From positions 62,001-126,000 of the forward strand of contig JAHZIG010000003.1 of NCBI GenBank assembly GCA_019419865.1: a DNA stretch of 64,000 bases, written 5' to 3'. The DNA is from Clostridiales bacterium. Lineage in GTDB: Bacteria > Bacillota > Clostridia > Monoglobales > Monoglobaceae. A model generated the notes under the pieces. The model worked only from the letters and a program-made list of their open reading frames with translations, was not told the origin of the DNA and made no database searches. This document shows, in pieces, positions 15,344-24,965 of the stretch. How positions within the stretch are numbered: the first letter of the stretch is position 1; each line of letters begins with the position of its first letter. A program made the translations under genes and the position numbers.

Positions 15344-18300
15344 ATGAATGTAAAAGTTCTTGACGCGTTCGACCGCGTGACGGTCGTAGAGGATTTCGCG
15401 AGAAAGCTCGATAAGGCGGAAATAACGCATTGTAAAATACATATGGAGCGGAGCGAAGTAGAGACATACGTGAACTGCGCCGAGCTGATGCCTATGCCGG
15501 ATCTTACTCAGTTTATAGAGCAGGTCAAAAACGCGTACCATTTAAACGATTTCAAGTTTAATATAAGCTATCCGGGGCTCGGCTTTTCGGAGGAATATTT
15601 TAAAGGGATAATCTACAGGTTTGTGTATAACCACAGCGGCTGCCGGGCGTTTTTGAGCCATGTTTCCTGCGACTACGACGGCAAGATTTTGACGGTCAAA
15701 AATATAAACGGCGGAGAACCTTTTTTGAAGAAGAACAGGTTTAAGGAATATTTAACCGAGTGTCTTAAAAACGAGCTCGATATCACCGCAAAGATAGATC
15801 TGGACGTTAAAAATCCGGATAAGTCCGAATATATAAAGAAGCAGGCCGAAGAGGAACAGAAACTCGCCAAAAAGGCGTGCGCGCCCGTTATCAAAAAAGC
15901 GGAAAAGAGCGGCGGAGCAAGCGAAAAAGACGCGGGCTCGTCCGAGGTCAGCGGTTTGATCTTCGGGAAAGCTATCAAAGATCCGGCTATGCCGATCATC
16001 GACGTTAACGAAAATACCGGAACGTGCGCGGTCGAGGGAACGGTAATAGACAGCGAAGTCAGGGAGATAATGAAGAACGGAAAACCGAACGGGAAAACGG
16101 CTATAGAGTTTGATATAGGCGACAGCGAGTGGGCGGTCAGCTGCAGTATTTTCTCAAATACGGATAAACTTAAGTTGGCTTCAAAGATAATAGCCAAGGG
16201 CGCAAGGCTCAGGCTCGAAGGCGATTACGAGTACGACGACTTTAAACATAAATATATGATAAAGGTAAAATCCATAGAAAAACTGCCGCCTAAAGAGATG
16301 AGAATGGACAACGCCGAGAAGAAACGCGTGGAGCTGCATCTGCATACAAAGATGAGCGCGATGGACGCGGTGACTTCGGCGGGAGACCTGATAAAACGCG
16401 CGGCGAAGTGGGGTCACAGCGCGATAGCCATAACCGACCACGGAGTGGCTCAGGCTTTTCCGGAGGCCTGCAAAGCCTGCGACGGAGTTAACAAGGGCGG
16501 ACAGGATTTCAAGGTCATATACGGCATGGAGGGTTACCTCATAGACGATACGGACTCGGCGGAGCTTAATAAGATCAACGAGGCTATGCGGGGGTCGTAC
16601 GTGGTGTTCGATATAGAGACCACCGGGCTCAGCCCGGTATACGACAGGATAACGGAGATCGGCGCCGTCAAGATAGAGGACGGAAAGATTGCAGGCAGAT
16701 ACAGTCAGCTTATAAACCCCAAGCGGCCGATACCTCAGGAGATAACCGAGCTTACCGGGATAACCAACGAGATGGTGAAAGATAAACCCGATATTACGCA
16801 GGTTCTGCCGGAGTTCTTAAGCTTTTGTAAGGATTCGACCCTCATCGCGCACAACGCGAAGTTCGACGTGAGCTTTATAGAGTTTAACGCCAAACAGCAG
16901 GGTTATAAGGTCGAAAATCCGGTCAAGGACACGCTATTGATGTCGAGAGAGCTGTTTCCTAAGGAGAGGAGCCATAAGCTGAACCTGGTCGCGGAGCGGC
17001 TGGGCGTGAGCCTTGAGAACCACCACAGAGCCGTGGACGACGCCAACGCTACCGCCGAGATCTTTATCAAGATGATGGAAATGAGCGAGTGGAGAGAAGC
17101 CAAGGCGCTCAGAGAAAAGATAAATATCCCGAAAAAGGACAGCGACGTAACGAGACAGAGAAAATATCATATCATACTTCTCGCCAAGAACTATACCGGG
17201 CTAAAAAATCTGTATAAGCTCATATCCAAGTCGAATCTCGACTACTTTTACAGAAAACCCGGCATACCCAAGTCGCTGCTTCAGCTCTGGCGAGATGGGA
17301 TAATCGTCGGTTCGGCCTGCGAGGCGGGAGAGCTGTACCGGGCGATAATGCAGAAGCGCCCGGAGAGCGAGCTGTTGGAGATAGCCAAGTTCTACGACTA
17401 TCTGGAGATACAGCCTATAGGCAATAACGCGTTTATGCTGAGAAACGGTCAGGTAAAGAGCGAGGAAGAGCTCAGGGAGATAAACAAGTATATAGTCCGT
17501 CTCGGCGATATGGTCGGCAGAAAGACCGTGGCGACCTGCGACGTGCATTTTATGGATCCCGAGGACGAGGTGTACAGGCGGGTCATGATGGGCGCCCAGG
17601 GCTTCGAGGACGCCGATAATCAGGCTCCGCTGTTTTTCAGAACGACCGAGGAGATGCTCGAGGAATTTGCATATCTGGGCGACAGAGCCGAAGAGATAGT
17701 TATAGACAATACGATAGAAATTGCGGATAAGATAGAAAATATACGCCCGGTAAAGGACGGCTCGTATCCGCCTACTATAGAAAACTGCGAGCAGGATCTT
17801 GTCGATATGTGCCACAAAAAAGCGCACGATATATACGGCGACGTTCTGCCCGATATAGTTCAAAAGAGGATGGACAGGGAGCTCGACTGTATAACCAAGT
17901 ACGGTTACTCGGTAATGTATATGATAGCGCATAAGCTGGTCAAAAAGTCGAACGAGGCCGGGTATCTGGTAGGCAGCCGAGGCAGCGTCGGCTCGTCGTT
18001 CGCGGCGTTTTTATCCGGGATAACCGAGGTAAACGCGCTCTGTCCGCACTATGTTTGCCCCGAGTGCAAATACAGCGAGTTCTATGAAAACGGCGAATAT
18101 CCGACCGGTATGGACATGCCGGATAAGAACTGTCCGGTTTGCGGCGCGAAGCTTAAAAAGGACGGTCTTACGATCCCGTTCGAGACGTTTTTGGGCTTTA
18201 AAGGCGACAAGGTTCCGGATATAGACCTCAATTTCTCGGGCGAATATCAGGCCACGGCGCATAAATACGTAGGCGAGCTGTTCGGCGAGGAATATGTGTT

Positions 18301-19660
18301 TAAGGCGGGCACGATCGGCACGATCGCCGATAAGACCGCTTACGGCTTTGCCAGAAAATATTACGAACAGAAAGAGATAGAAGCGCCCGACGCGGAGCTT
18401 AAGAGGGTCAGCGCCGGAATGATCGACGTTAAGCGTACGACCGGCCAGCATCCGGGCGGAATAATCGTATGCCCGAAGACGATGGATATACATGATTTCT
18501 GTCCTGTCCAGCATCCGGCGGATAAGAAGGATTCGGATATCATAACCACGCACTTCGACTTCCATTCGATACACGACAACCTTCTAAAGCTGGATATACT
18601 CGGTCACGACGACCCTTCTACGATACGTATGCTCGAGGACTTGACCGGGATAAACGCGCTCGAGATACCGCTCGACGATAAGGAGACGATGAGCATATTC
18701 AGCTCGACCGAAGCTTTGGGCTTAAAGCCGGAACAGATAGACAGCGTTGTGGGAACGTTCGGCGTTCCCGAGTTCGGAACCAACTTCGTTCGCGGCATGC
18801 TGGTGGATACCAAGCCTACGACATTCGTCGAGCTGCTGATCATTTCGGGTCTGTCTCACGGTACCGACGTATGGCTGAACAACGCTCAGGATCTGATAAA
18901 AGCCGGAACGGCGACGCTTTCGGAGGTAATAGGACTTAGGGACGATATAATGGTATATCTTATACAGCACGGCTTAGAGCCGGGCATGGCGTTTAAGATA
19001 ATGGAGTTCGTCAGAAAGGGCAGAGCCGCGAAAGAGGGAATGCCCGAGGAATACGAAAAGGCTATGCGTGAGAACAACGTCCCCGACTGGTATATAGAGT
19101 CGTGTAAAAAGATAAAGTACATGTTCCCTAAAGCCCATGCGGCGGCGTACGTTATGATGGCGTTTAGAATAGCGTATTTTAAGGTTCATTATCCGATAGA
19201 ATTTTATATAGCCTATTATACGGTAAGAGCCGACCTGTTCGACGCCGCGCTGATGGCGCAGGGCGAGGATAAGCTCAAGAACGAAATGCGCAAGCTCAAG
19301 CTCAAGGGAAATAACATGACGGCGAATGAAAAGAGCCTGTATACCATATTCGAAATTTGCCTCGAGATGTACGAGCGCGGGATAGAATTTTTGCCGGTGG
19401 ATCTGTATAAATCGCACGCGTATAAGTTCCAGAAGGTAGGAAACGCGATACTTCCGCCGCTTAACGCGTTCGCGGGCGTGGGCACCGCGGCGGCCGAGTC
19501 CATAATGGAAGCGGCGAAGGAAGGCAAATTCCTGTCTCAGGACGACCTTAAGAACCGCGCCGGCGTCAACAAAAACGTAATAGACACGCTCGCCGAATAC
19601 GGCGCGCTCGGCGATCTGCCGGAGAGCTCGCAAATAAATCTGTTCGAGCTTTTGGGATAG
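15344..19660 (+). CDS. polC: DNA polymerase III PolC-type alpha subunit with 3'-5' exonuclease
   Basis: The protein has 1438 residues and is the main replicative polymerase of low-GC Gram-positives. Order: N-terminal domain (1-200); OB fold (about 220-325); PHP domain beginning at VELHLHTKMSAMDAV (about 328); an inserted DEDDh proofreading exonuclease (FDIETTG near 424, HNAKFDVSF, HHRAVDDANATAEIF); the rest of the PHP domain (TCDVHFMDPED); a Cys4 zinc motif (CPHYVCPEC and CPVC); palm residues around KVPDIDLNFSGE; and helix-hairpin-helix and C-terminal regions with NLFELLG as a putative beta-clamp motif. The exonuclease-in-PHP arrangement is diagnostic for PolC as opposed to DnaE. GAGGGA precedes the ATG. 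Confidence 0.98.
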   Translation: MNVKVLDAFDRVTVVEDFARKLDKAEITHCKIHMERSEVETYVNCAELMPMPDLTQFIEQVKNAYHLNDFKFNISYPGLGFSEEYFKGIIYRFVYNHSGCRAFLSHVSCDYDGKILTVKNINGGEPFLKKNRFKEYLTECLKNELDITAKIDLDVKNPDKSEYIKKQAEEEQKLAKKACAPVIKKAEKSGGASEKDAGSSEVSGLIFGKAIKDPAMPIIDVNENTGTCAVEGTVIDSEVREIMKNGKPNGKTAIEFDIGDSEWAVSCSIFSNTDKLKLASKIIAKGARLRLEGDYEYDDFKHKYMIKVKSIEKLPPKEMRMDNAEKKRVELHLHTKMSAMDAVTSAGDLIKRAAKWGHSAIAITDHGVAQAFPEACKACDGVNKGGQDFKVIYGMEGYLIDDTDSAELNKINEAMRGSYVVFDIETTGLSPVYDRITEIGAVKIEDGKIAGRYSQLINPKRPIPQEITELTGITNEMVKDKPDITQVLPEFLSFCKDSTLIAHNAKFDVSFIEFNAKQQGYKVENPVKDTLLMSRELFPKERSHKLNLVAERLGVSLENHHRAVDDANATAEIFIKMMEMSEWREAKALREKINIPKKDSDVTRQRKYHIILLAKNYTGLKNLYKLISKSNLDYFYRKPGIPKSLLQLWRDGIIVGSACEAGELYRAIMQKRPESELLEIAKFYDYLEIQPIGNNAFMLRNGQVKSEEELREINKYIVRLGDMVGRKTVATCDVHFMDPEDEVYRRVMMGAQGFEDADNQAPLFFRTTEEMLEEFAYLGDRAEEIVIDNTIEIADKIENIRPVKDGSYPPTIENCEQDLVDMCHKKAHDIYGDVLPDIVQKRMDRELDCITKYGYSVMYMIAHKLVKKSNEAGYLVGSRGSVGSSFAAFLSGITEVNALCPHYVCPECKYSEFYENGEYPTGMDMPDKNCPVCGAKLKKDGLTIPFETFLGFKGDKVPDIDLNFSGEYQATAHKYVGELFGEEYVFKAGTIGTIADKTAYGFARKYYEQKEIEAPDAELKRVSAGMIDVKRTTGQHPGGIIVCPKTMDIHDFCPVQHPADKKDSDIITTHFDFHSIHDNLLKLDILGHDDPSTIRMLEDLTGINALEIPLDDKETMSIFSSTEALGLKPEQIDSVVGTFGVPEFGTNFVRGMLVDTKPTTFVELLIISGLSHGTDVWLNNAQDLIKAGTATLSEVIGLRDDIMVYLIQHGLEPGMAFKIMEFVRKGRAAKEGMPEEYEKAMRENNVPDWYIESCKKIKYMFPKAHAAAYVMMAFRIAYFKVHYPIEFYIAYYTVRADLFDAALMAQGEDKLKNEMRKLKLKGNNMTANEKSLYTIFEICLEMYERGIEFLPVDLYKSHAYKFQKVGNAILPPLNAFAGVGTAAAESIMEAAKEGKFLSQDDLKNRAGVNKNVIDTLAEYGALGDLPESSQINLFELLG

Positions 19661-19710
19661 ATCGGATATTTGAAGCGTTCGCTCTGTAATAGGCTTGGAG
19701 GTTGATATTT

Positions 19711-20007
19711 ATGGCGTATAATGTGAATTTACCGGAAAAAGCGCTTACAGACATAAAAACTTTAGCCGAAAAATGCGGTCTTGAAAAGGTTATATTATTC
19801 GGTTCGCGGGCTCGGGGCGACAACCGCGCCAAAAGCGATATCGACCTCGCGGTGTCGGGCGGAAAAACGGACGAGTTCAGATGTCTGGCGGACGAGGAAG
19901 TATATACTCTGCTGATGTTTGATATCGTAGACCTTGACGGACCGGTTCAGCCGGAGCTTATGAGATCGATCGAAAGGGAGGGCGTCGTTATATATGAAAA
20001 AGTTTGA
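19711..20007 (+). CDS. MNT-type nucleotidyltransferase (HEPN/MNT partner)
   Basis: The protein has 98 residues from ATG at 19711, ten bases after GGAGG; an in-frame TTG at 19702 is too close to the ribosome site. It is a minimal nucleotidyltransferase with GSRARGDNRAKSDIDLAV, the canonical GSx10DxD catalytic motif, and a third acidic residue in LLMFDIVDLD. In HEPN/MNT toxin-antitoxin systems the MNT protein inactivates its HEPN partner by AMPylation of a residue near the HEPN active site. The next gene overlaps by 14 bases and encodes that partner. All catalytic residues seem intact. Confidence 0.92.
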   Translation: MAYNVNLPEKALTDIKTLAEKCGLEKVILFGSRARGDNRAKSDIDLAVSGGKTDEFRCLADEEVYTLLMFDIVDLDGPVQPELMRSIEREGVVIYEKV

Positions 20008-20392
20008 TAATTTTTGTATGGCGCTTGAAAATTTAAAAGAGATAAACAATTACAGCGAACCTTTCGATACGGTTACCAAAACGGGGCTTGTAGCCCTGTT
20101 TGAAATATGCTTCGAGCAGGCGTGTAAGGCGATGAAGGAATCCCTTGAAGTTCACGGCTTCGACGGCGGTAAGACCGGTTCGCCGAGAATGACGATAAAG
20201 CTCGCATACGCGGCGAATATGATAGAGGACGAAGAAATTTGGCTTAAAGCGCTCTCCGCCAGAAATAACGTCGCTCGTTCGTATAACGAGGCGGTGGCGC
20301 TCGATATTATTAAAAATACGAGAGAGATCTTTCTGAAAATGTTTCTCGATCTGAAAGAAAATTTGAAGAATAATTGGATAGAGATAGATTAG
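19994..20392 (+). CDS. HI0074-like HEPN protein with altered RNase motif
   Basis: The protein has 132 residues and is an all-helical HEPN/substrate-binding subunit of the HI0074 type (FEICFEQACKAMKESLEVHG, SPRMTIKLAYAANMIEDEEIWLKAL). The region that in family members reads R-N-x-x-x-H-x-Y (the RNase RX4-6H motif) reads RNNVARSYNE here, so Arg stands where His is expected. A single transition (CAT to CGT) would explain it. Either the RNase activity is lost, leaving a benign substrate-binding subunit, or this subfamily works differently. It overlaps the MNT gene by 14 bases, so the two are translationally coupled, as is usual. Confidence 0.88.
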   Translation: MKKFDNFCMALENLKEINNYSEPFDTVTKTGLVALFEICFEQACKAMKESLEVHGFDGGKTGSPRMTIKLAYAANMIEDEEIWLKALSARNNVARSYNEAVALDIIKNTREIFLKMFLDLKENLKNNWIEID

Positions 20393-20408
20393 AATCAAAT
20401 ATTTGTTT

Positions 20409-20430
20409 AAGGACGGCTTTGGTCGTCCTT
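20409..20430 (+). terminator. Hairpin after HEPN gene
   Basis: AAGGACG pairs with CGTCCTT around GCTTTGGT. The following tract (AGTTGTTTTA) is only loosely T-rich, so it is a weak terminator. Confidence 0.5.
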
Positions 20431-20496
20431 AGTTGTTTTATATTTAAATTTAAATATCGGTTAAATTTATTGAAAGATTATTTGACGTTTGTTCAA

Positions 20497-20525
20497 TTGT
20501 AAATTCCGTATTTATTTTGTATAAT
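20497..20525 (+). promoter_or_regulatory. Promoter of XRE-TPR regulator gene
   Basis: TTGTAA (20497-20502), 17 bases and TATAAT (20520-20525), followed by AAGGAGG at 20544. Confidence 0.7.
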
Positions 20526-20558
20526 AAAAATGTTTTAAAATATAAGGAGGCGTTTGGC

Positions 20559-21596
20559 GTGCAGATAGGCGAAGTGATTCGTAAATACAGAAAGAAGAAA
20601 GATATGACTCAGGAAGAAATGGCCGTCAGCCTTGGCGTTACGACTCCGGCGGTGAATAAGTGGGAAAACGGGAATTCATTTCCGGATATTATGCTGCTTG
20701 CTCCTATCGCAAGACTGCTTGATATTACAATAGACGAGCTTTTATCTTTTAGAGATAAACTTACGGCGGATGAAATAGGAAAAATAATTTGCAAAGCGGA
20801 TTCTATGTTAAAGGAAAAAACATATGAAGAGGCTTTTAAATGGGCTAAAAAAGAATTGGAGAAATATCCTAATTGCGAATCGCTGATTTGGCAAATAGCC
20901 GTAATGTTTGACGCTCAGCGGATCGTTCAGGAAATTCCAAACGCGGACGATTACGACGACTACTTATATTCGCTTTATGAACGGGCGCTTAAAAGCGAAG
21001 ACGAAACTGCGCGCAAAGCCGCCGCCGATTCTCTATTTGGATTTTGCATGAGGAAAAAACAATACGATAGGGCGGAAAAATATTTGGAGTATTTTTCTAA
21101 AGAGAACCCGGAGAGAAAGAGAAAACAGGCGGAACTTTATAGCGAGACAGGTCGAGTTCAAGAGGCTTATAGAGTATACGAAGAAATTTTATTTACATCG
21201 TATCAAACGGCTAGCGCGGCTATTCATGGAATATATACGCTCGCGCTACGCGATAATAATATGCAAAAAGCTCGTATGCTCACAGATAAACAAAAAGAAT
21301 TGGCGACATGCTTTGAGATAGGCAAGTATCACGAGTCCGCTTCCGGGTTTGAAATCGCGGTTTTAGAGAAGGACGTCGAGGCTGTGATTGAAATAATGCG
21401 AGAAATGATATCCAGTATAGAGCAGATCGGCGGATTTTGTAAATCTTCGCTTTACGAACATATGGAGTTTAAGGAAATAGACGATGATTTTATAAAAGAT
21501 CTGAAAGATAATTTGATTAATAGATTCCGAGACAAAGATGTCTACGGTTTTTTGGAAAATGATAAGCGATGGCGCGACTTAGTAGATTGTAAATAG
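20559..21596 (+). CDS. XRE family HTH regulator with TPR-like C-terminal region
   Basis: The protein has 345 residues. The start is the GTG at 20559, because AAGGAGG ends eight bases before it and MQIGEVIRKYRKKKDMTQEEMA is the natural start of an XRE domain. The helix-turn-helix (about 1-58) contains TQEEMAVSLGVTTPAVNKWENGNSFPDIMLL. The remainder is helical with repeats of about 35 residues (YDRAEKYLEYFSKENPERKRKQAELYSETGRVQEAYRVYEEIL), as in tetratricopeptide regulators. Such proteins are common in Clostridia, and some respond to peptides or starvation, but a function cannot be assigned. It is monocistronic with its own promoter and a UUCG-loop terminator. Confidence 0.88.
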   Translation: MQIGEVIRKYRKKKDMTQEEMAVSLGVTTPAVNKWENGNSFPDIMLLAPIARLLDITIDELLSFRDKLTADEIGKIICKADSMLKEKTYEEAFKWAKKELEKYPNCESLIWQIAVMFDAQRIVQEIPNADDYDDYLYSLYERALKSEDETARKAAADSLFGFCMRKKQYDRAEKYLEYFSKENPERKRKQAELYSETGRVQEAYRVYEEILFTSYQTASAAIHGIYTLALRDNNMQKARMLTDKQKELATCFEIGKYHESASGFEIAVLEKDVEAVIEIMREMISSIEQIGGFCKSSLYEHMEFKEIDDDFIKDLKDNLINRFRDKDVYGFLENDKRWRDLVDCK

Positions 21597-21624
21597 AGCT
21601 ATTATTTTTGAAATTTATTAAATT

Positions 21625-21650
21625 GGGACGGCTTCGGCCGTCCCTTTTTA
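21625..21650 (+). terminator. UUCG tetraloop terminator
   Basis: GGGACGGC (21625-21632), TTCG loop, GCCGTCCC (21637-21644), then TTTTTA. Confidence 0.92.
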
Positions 21651-21974
21651 CTGGAAAAATTGTTAATAAAAAGTTTATATATCATTTATTTGTTTTCAAT
21701 ATATGGATATTATACTGTGATTGTAAAGTTAAGAGACATGCATGTCTTACTTTGAAACTCAAAATAAAAAACCTAAACCCAAACAAAAAATCCTAAGAGG
21801 TCGGTTTTAAGGTTTGTCCGCAAAAACCTTGTCTTGATTAAGCAAACGTTCGCGCGGTCTTTGGACTGAGCTCAGGCCGCGCGAACAGATCCCCCCATAT
21901 TGCGTTCCGCCTGTCCGCGGCGGGGAATGCGCGGGAAAATCAAAATTGCGGACAGAAAGGTCAGGATATTTGAT
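21651..21974 (+). other. Gap with GC-rich hairpin before exported protein gene
   Basis: There is no convincing gene here. An AT-rich half is followed by a 10-bp perfect hairpin, GTTCGCGCGG (21848-21857) with CCGCGCGAAC (21877-21886), and a C-run. There is no T-run after the stem, so it is more likely a leader or regulatory structure than a terminator. The ribosome site GAAAGG for the next gene lies near 21955. Confidence 0.45.
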
Positions 21975-22982
21975 ATGAAAAACAAAAAAAGAGCGCTCAG
22001 AGCAATAACTTGTATCGGAGTGGGAGTAGTTATGCTCACGGTCGCCGTTTTCGCAAACTATGATAACGCCAACGGCTACGATACGATAAAAACCGCGCTT
22101 AAAAACATGCTCATGAACGAGAGAAATTATACGGAAAACACATCGGTAGAATTTAAGGTAAACGACCAGATCTTAGGCGCGTTCAATATAAATTCTAAAG
22201 TGGATAAAGACGGCGAAGCTCAATATCAAACGGTTGAGACGAGTTCGAGTTCCAATGGAGTGGAATACGAAAGATCTACGACGATCCAGGACGGTTGGAT
22301 GTTTGAAAAAAGCGTCTATCCTAACGCGATAGGCCAAAGTCCGAACGCATATAAGAGCGAGCTAAGCGGAGACGACGTATACGCGCAGATCATAAACGGC
22401 GGAGACTTGATGAATAAGACCGTAAACGTTGTGGAATCGCTCGCGGATCTCTTCGTGGGAGATATGAAGAATAATATAATTTTAGTAGGAACCGAAGACG
22501 GAAACAGGACTTATTCGATAAGCATGACCGGAGAACAGCTTCCGCAGTATATAACTTCGGTGTTCTCGCTTGTGAGCGCTTCGATCAAGGCTTCGTATGA
22601 AAATATCGACCAGTCGGCGGCGACGAGCGAAATAGAAAGCGCGGACGAGATATTCAGAAGCGACGTGGAGCCGGTGATAAGCGCGGTGAACGGGCTTATA
22701 ACTATAGACGAACACGACCGCATAACTTCTTCGAGCGGCGATATAGTTATAACCGGCTATAACCTCAGCGGCCAGAAGATAGACATAAGCTTATCGATGA
22801 GCGGCGGCGCAGGAGATTTCGGAACGACCGTTATAGATAAGGTCAACCCCGACGAGTATCAAGAGGATCCGTATTCGAGCAGCTCCGTAGTATATTACGA
22901 AAACACGAACGGAGAGGTATTGACTTTCGATTCGGAGGAGGCTTTGACGGAATATCTAAACAACGAGGAAAACGCCGCTTAA
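21975..22982 (+). CDS. Exported or membrane-anchored protein of unknown function
   Basis: The protein has 335 residues from ATG at 21975; in-frame codons back to 21900 lack a ribosome site and a signal. The start KNKKRALRAITCIGVGVVMLTVAVFANYDN is a basic region followed by a hydrophobic helix, either a signal peptide (cleavage near FA-NY) or an anchor. The exported part is polar and rich in Ser, Asn and Asp, with little hydrophobicity. It has a regular alternation of helix and strand but no motif I can name. It precedes an ABC-2 transporter and a two-component system by a terminator, so any link with them is uncertain. The acidic tail ends EEALTEYLNNEENAA. Confidence 0.75.
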   Translation: MKNKKRALRAITCIGVGVVMLTVAVFANYDNANGYDTIKTALKNMLMNERNYTENTSVEFKVNDQILGAFNINSKVDKDGEAQYQTVETSSSSNGVEYERSTTIQDGWMFEKSVYPNAIGQSPNAYKSELSGDDVYAQIINGGDLMNKTVNVVESLADLFVGDMKNNIILVGTEDGNRTYSISMTGEQLPQYITSVFSLVSASIKASYENIDQSAATSEIESADEIFRSDVEPVISAVNGLITIDEHDRITSSSGDIVITGYNLSGQKIDISLSMSGGAGDFGTTVIDKVNPDEYQEDPYSSSSVVYYENTNGEVLTFDSEEALTEYLNNEENAA

Positions 22983-23063
22983 CTTGAATCTATCATAGCG
23001 GAATATTAAAGAAAAATCTACAGGGGTCTTTAGGATCCCTGTAAGTATCGATACAGCGCAAAT

Positions 23064-23117
23064 AAAGCTTCCCCCGCCTCCTATGCGGGGCGTCTCCTCC
23101 CAAGGGGGAGCTTTTTG
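23064..23117 (+). terminator. Terminator(s) before ABC transporter
   Basis: AAAGCTTCCCCC (23064-23075) pairs with GGGGGAGCTTT (23104 on), followed by a T-run. A smaller hairpin, ACAGGGGTC with GATCCCTGT (23020-23042), precedes it. Confidence 0.75.
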
Positions 23118-23264
23118 CGCATTATATAAATTAAAAAACAGAGGATAGCTCAAGTATTATTGCGTATATCAGCGAAGCTGAGCCTAAAACGGGCGGCGGC
23201 TTCGAGTTTGGAGAGTTTGCGGCGGCTTAGGCGCCGCTTGCCTTGGAAAGGTGTGAAAACAGAT

Positions 23265-24053
23265 ATGAGCGAAATGGTTTTAACGGTCAATAATTTAAAA
23301 AAGCTGTACAAGAACAACCGCGGAGTGAAGAAGCTCAGTCTTGAGATAGAAAAAGGCGACGTCATAGGTCTGCTCGGTCCGAACGGTTCGGGAAAGACGA
23401 CCGCGCTTAAGACGATAGTGGGCTTATGCCATGCGGACGAGGGCGAGATAGAGATATTCGGTCATAATATAGATACAGAATTTGAAAAGGCTATGGAGAA
23501 TGTAGGCGCACTGATCGAAACGCCGGCGATCTACGACAGGATGACCGCGTATCAGAATCTCAAAATGGCGGCGCGGTTTTACTATCATATAGATAAGAGT
23601 ATCGACGAGGACCGCATCAACGAGGTCTTGAGCCTGGTGAATCTCGACAGGTATTCAAGAGACAAGGCGGGCAAGTTTTCGCTCGGTATGAGACAGAGGC
23701 TTGGCATAGCTCTCGCGCTGCTCTCAAACCCGAAGCTGGTCATACTCGACGAGCCGACCAACGGTCTGGATATAGAGGGCGTAGTCCATATAAGAAACGT
23801 TATAAAGCATATGTCCGAAAGACACGGCACGACGTTTTTGGTCTCGGGTCACGTGGCGTCCGAGTTGGAGAAGATTTGCAATAAGGTCGCGGTCATATAC
23901 GAAGGGGAGCTTAAGGCGTTTGAGACCATGGAGAACGTTTTGGATAAGCAGCCGTCGCTCGAGGAATTTTTCCTATCGGTTGTAAACGACGCTAAAGGCG
24001 ATATTTTCAGATTTGCGGATAGGGGGAATAACAATGAACAAAATATTGGCTGA
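23265..24053 (+). CDS. ABC transporter ATP-binding protein (BcrA/antibiotic type)
   Basis: The protein has 262 residues from ATG at 23265, which directly precedes the ABC domain (VLTVNNLKKLYKNNRGVKKLSLEIEKGDVIGLLG). Walker A is GPNGSGKTT, the signature is FSLGMRQRLGIALAL, Walker B is LVILDEPTNGLD and the switch His is in VSGH. The domain matches the BcrA group of ATPases that energise ABC-2 exporters for bacitracin, lantibiotics and related peptides. The ribosome site (GGAAAGG) is rather far, 13 bases. The permease gene overlaps its end by 20 bases, so the two form a single transporter. A histidine kinase/response regulator pair follows. Confidence 0.93.
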   Translation: MSEMVLTVNNLKKLYKNNRGVKKLSLEIEKGDVIGLLGPNGSGKTTALKTIVGLCHADEGEIEIFGHNIDTEFEKAMENVGALIETPAIYDRMTAYQNLKMAARFYYHIDKSIDEDRINEVLSLVNLDRYSRDKAGKFSLGMRQRLGIALALLSNPKLVILDEPTNGLDIEGVVHIRNVIKHMSERHGTTFLVSGHVASELEKICNKVAVIYEGELKAFETMENVLDKQPSLEEFFLSVVNDAKGDIFRFADRGNNNEQNIG

Positions 24054-24780
24054 TTATAAAAACGAGTGCGCGAAGCTTTTTAACAGGAAGAAATATTACG
24101 TGTTCATGGCGATCGAGGTCTTGATCTGCGGGATCGTTATCCTCACCAAGCTGCTGACTAACAGCTTAAGCCGCGGCGCCGTTTCGCTCGATAATATAAG
24201 CTCCGCGCTTACGCTCATGACGCTGTTTATAGAAATAATAATACCGTTTATCGTTATGATGGCGACGTGCGAGATGTTTTCGGAGGAGTTTCAGTCCAAA
24301 ACCATACGCGCGGTATTTATGCGGCCAATAGCGAGGTATAAGATATATCTCGGCAAGTATTTCGCCGTGCTCACGCTCGCGGTCGTCAATATGCTCGTGG
24401 TGATGCTCGCCGCGAACCTGATGGATCTTTTGATAGTGGGAAACCTGAATAATTTGGGTTATTCTATTTTGGCGTATATAATAGATATAATCCCGATGAT
24501 GGTTCTCATAATGATGGCGGTCATGATAAATCAGCTTGTAAATAACTCGACAATGTCGATGTTTTTGTGTATAATAATATATATATGCTTAAAGCTCGCC
24601 GGAGTGTATTTTACCGGACTGAGCGGTCTTGTGTTCACCGGCTACATGCAGTGGCACAAGCTGTGGCTGGGCGCCGGTATGCCGGTCGGTACGATGATCT
24701 CGAGGGTCGCGCTCCTGCTCGGCTACGGAATAACATTTACGTCGGTCGGCTATTATATATTCAGGTTTAAGGAATGCTGA
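24034..24780 (+). CDS. ABC-2 type transporter permease
   Basis: The protein has 248 residues from ATG at 24034, six bases after AGGGGGA; the start overlaps the ATPase gene. Six hydrophobic helices are visible. The segment CEMFSEEFQSKTIRAVFMRPIARYKIYLGKYFAVL is the coupling-helix region typical of the ABC-2/BcrB family, connecting to the ATPase. With its ATPase it probably exports or expels a peptide or lipid-like antimicrobial. The substrate is not evident. The intergenic region after it (24781-24965) holds GC-rich inverted segments, possibly a weak terminator before the kinase gene. Confidence 0.9.
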   Translation: MNKILADYKNECAKLFNRKKYYVFMAIEVLICGIVILTKLLTNSLSRGAVSLDNISSALTLMTLFIEIIIPFIVMMATCEMFSEEFQSKTIRAVFMRPIARYKIYLGKYFAVLTLAVVNMLVVMLAANLMDLLIVGNLNNLGYSILAYIIDIIPMMVLIMMAVMINQLVNNSTMSMFLCIIIYICLKLAGVYFTGLSGLVFTGYMQWHKLWLGAGMPVGTMISRVALLLGYGITFTSVGYYIFRFKEC

Positions 24781-24965
24781 GACGCGCGTCTTTGCGGCCT
24801 TTGAAGATAACGCGTCGTAACGGCGAAGGTTCGGCGCGGGATACGTCCGCGTCTTAGCGGCCGGTTTCGGTATTGTGGAATATCGACCGGCGCCTGAAGT
24901 AATAACCGCTCTTTACGCTTTGGCGGCGGCTTTTTGCTCCGAAATGCTTAAGAGGAGGTTTTAAG

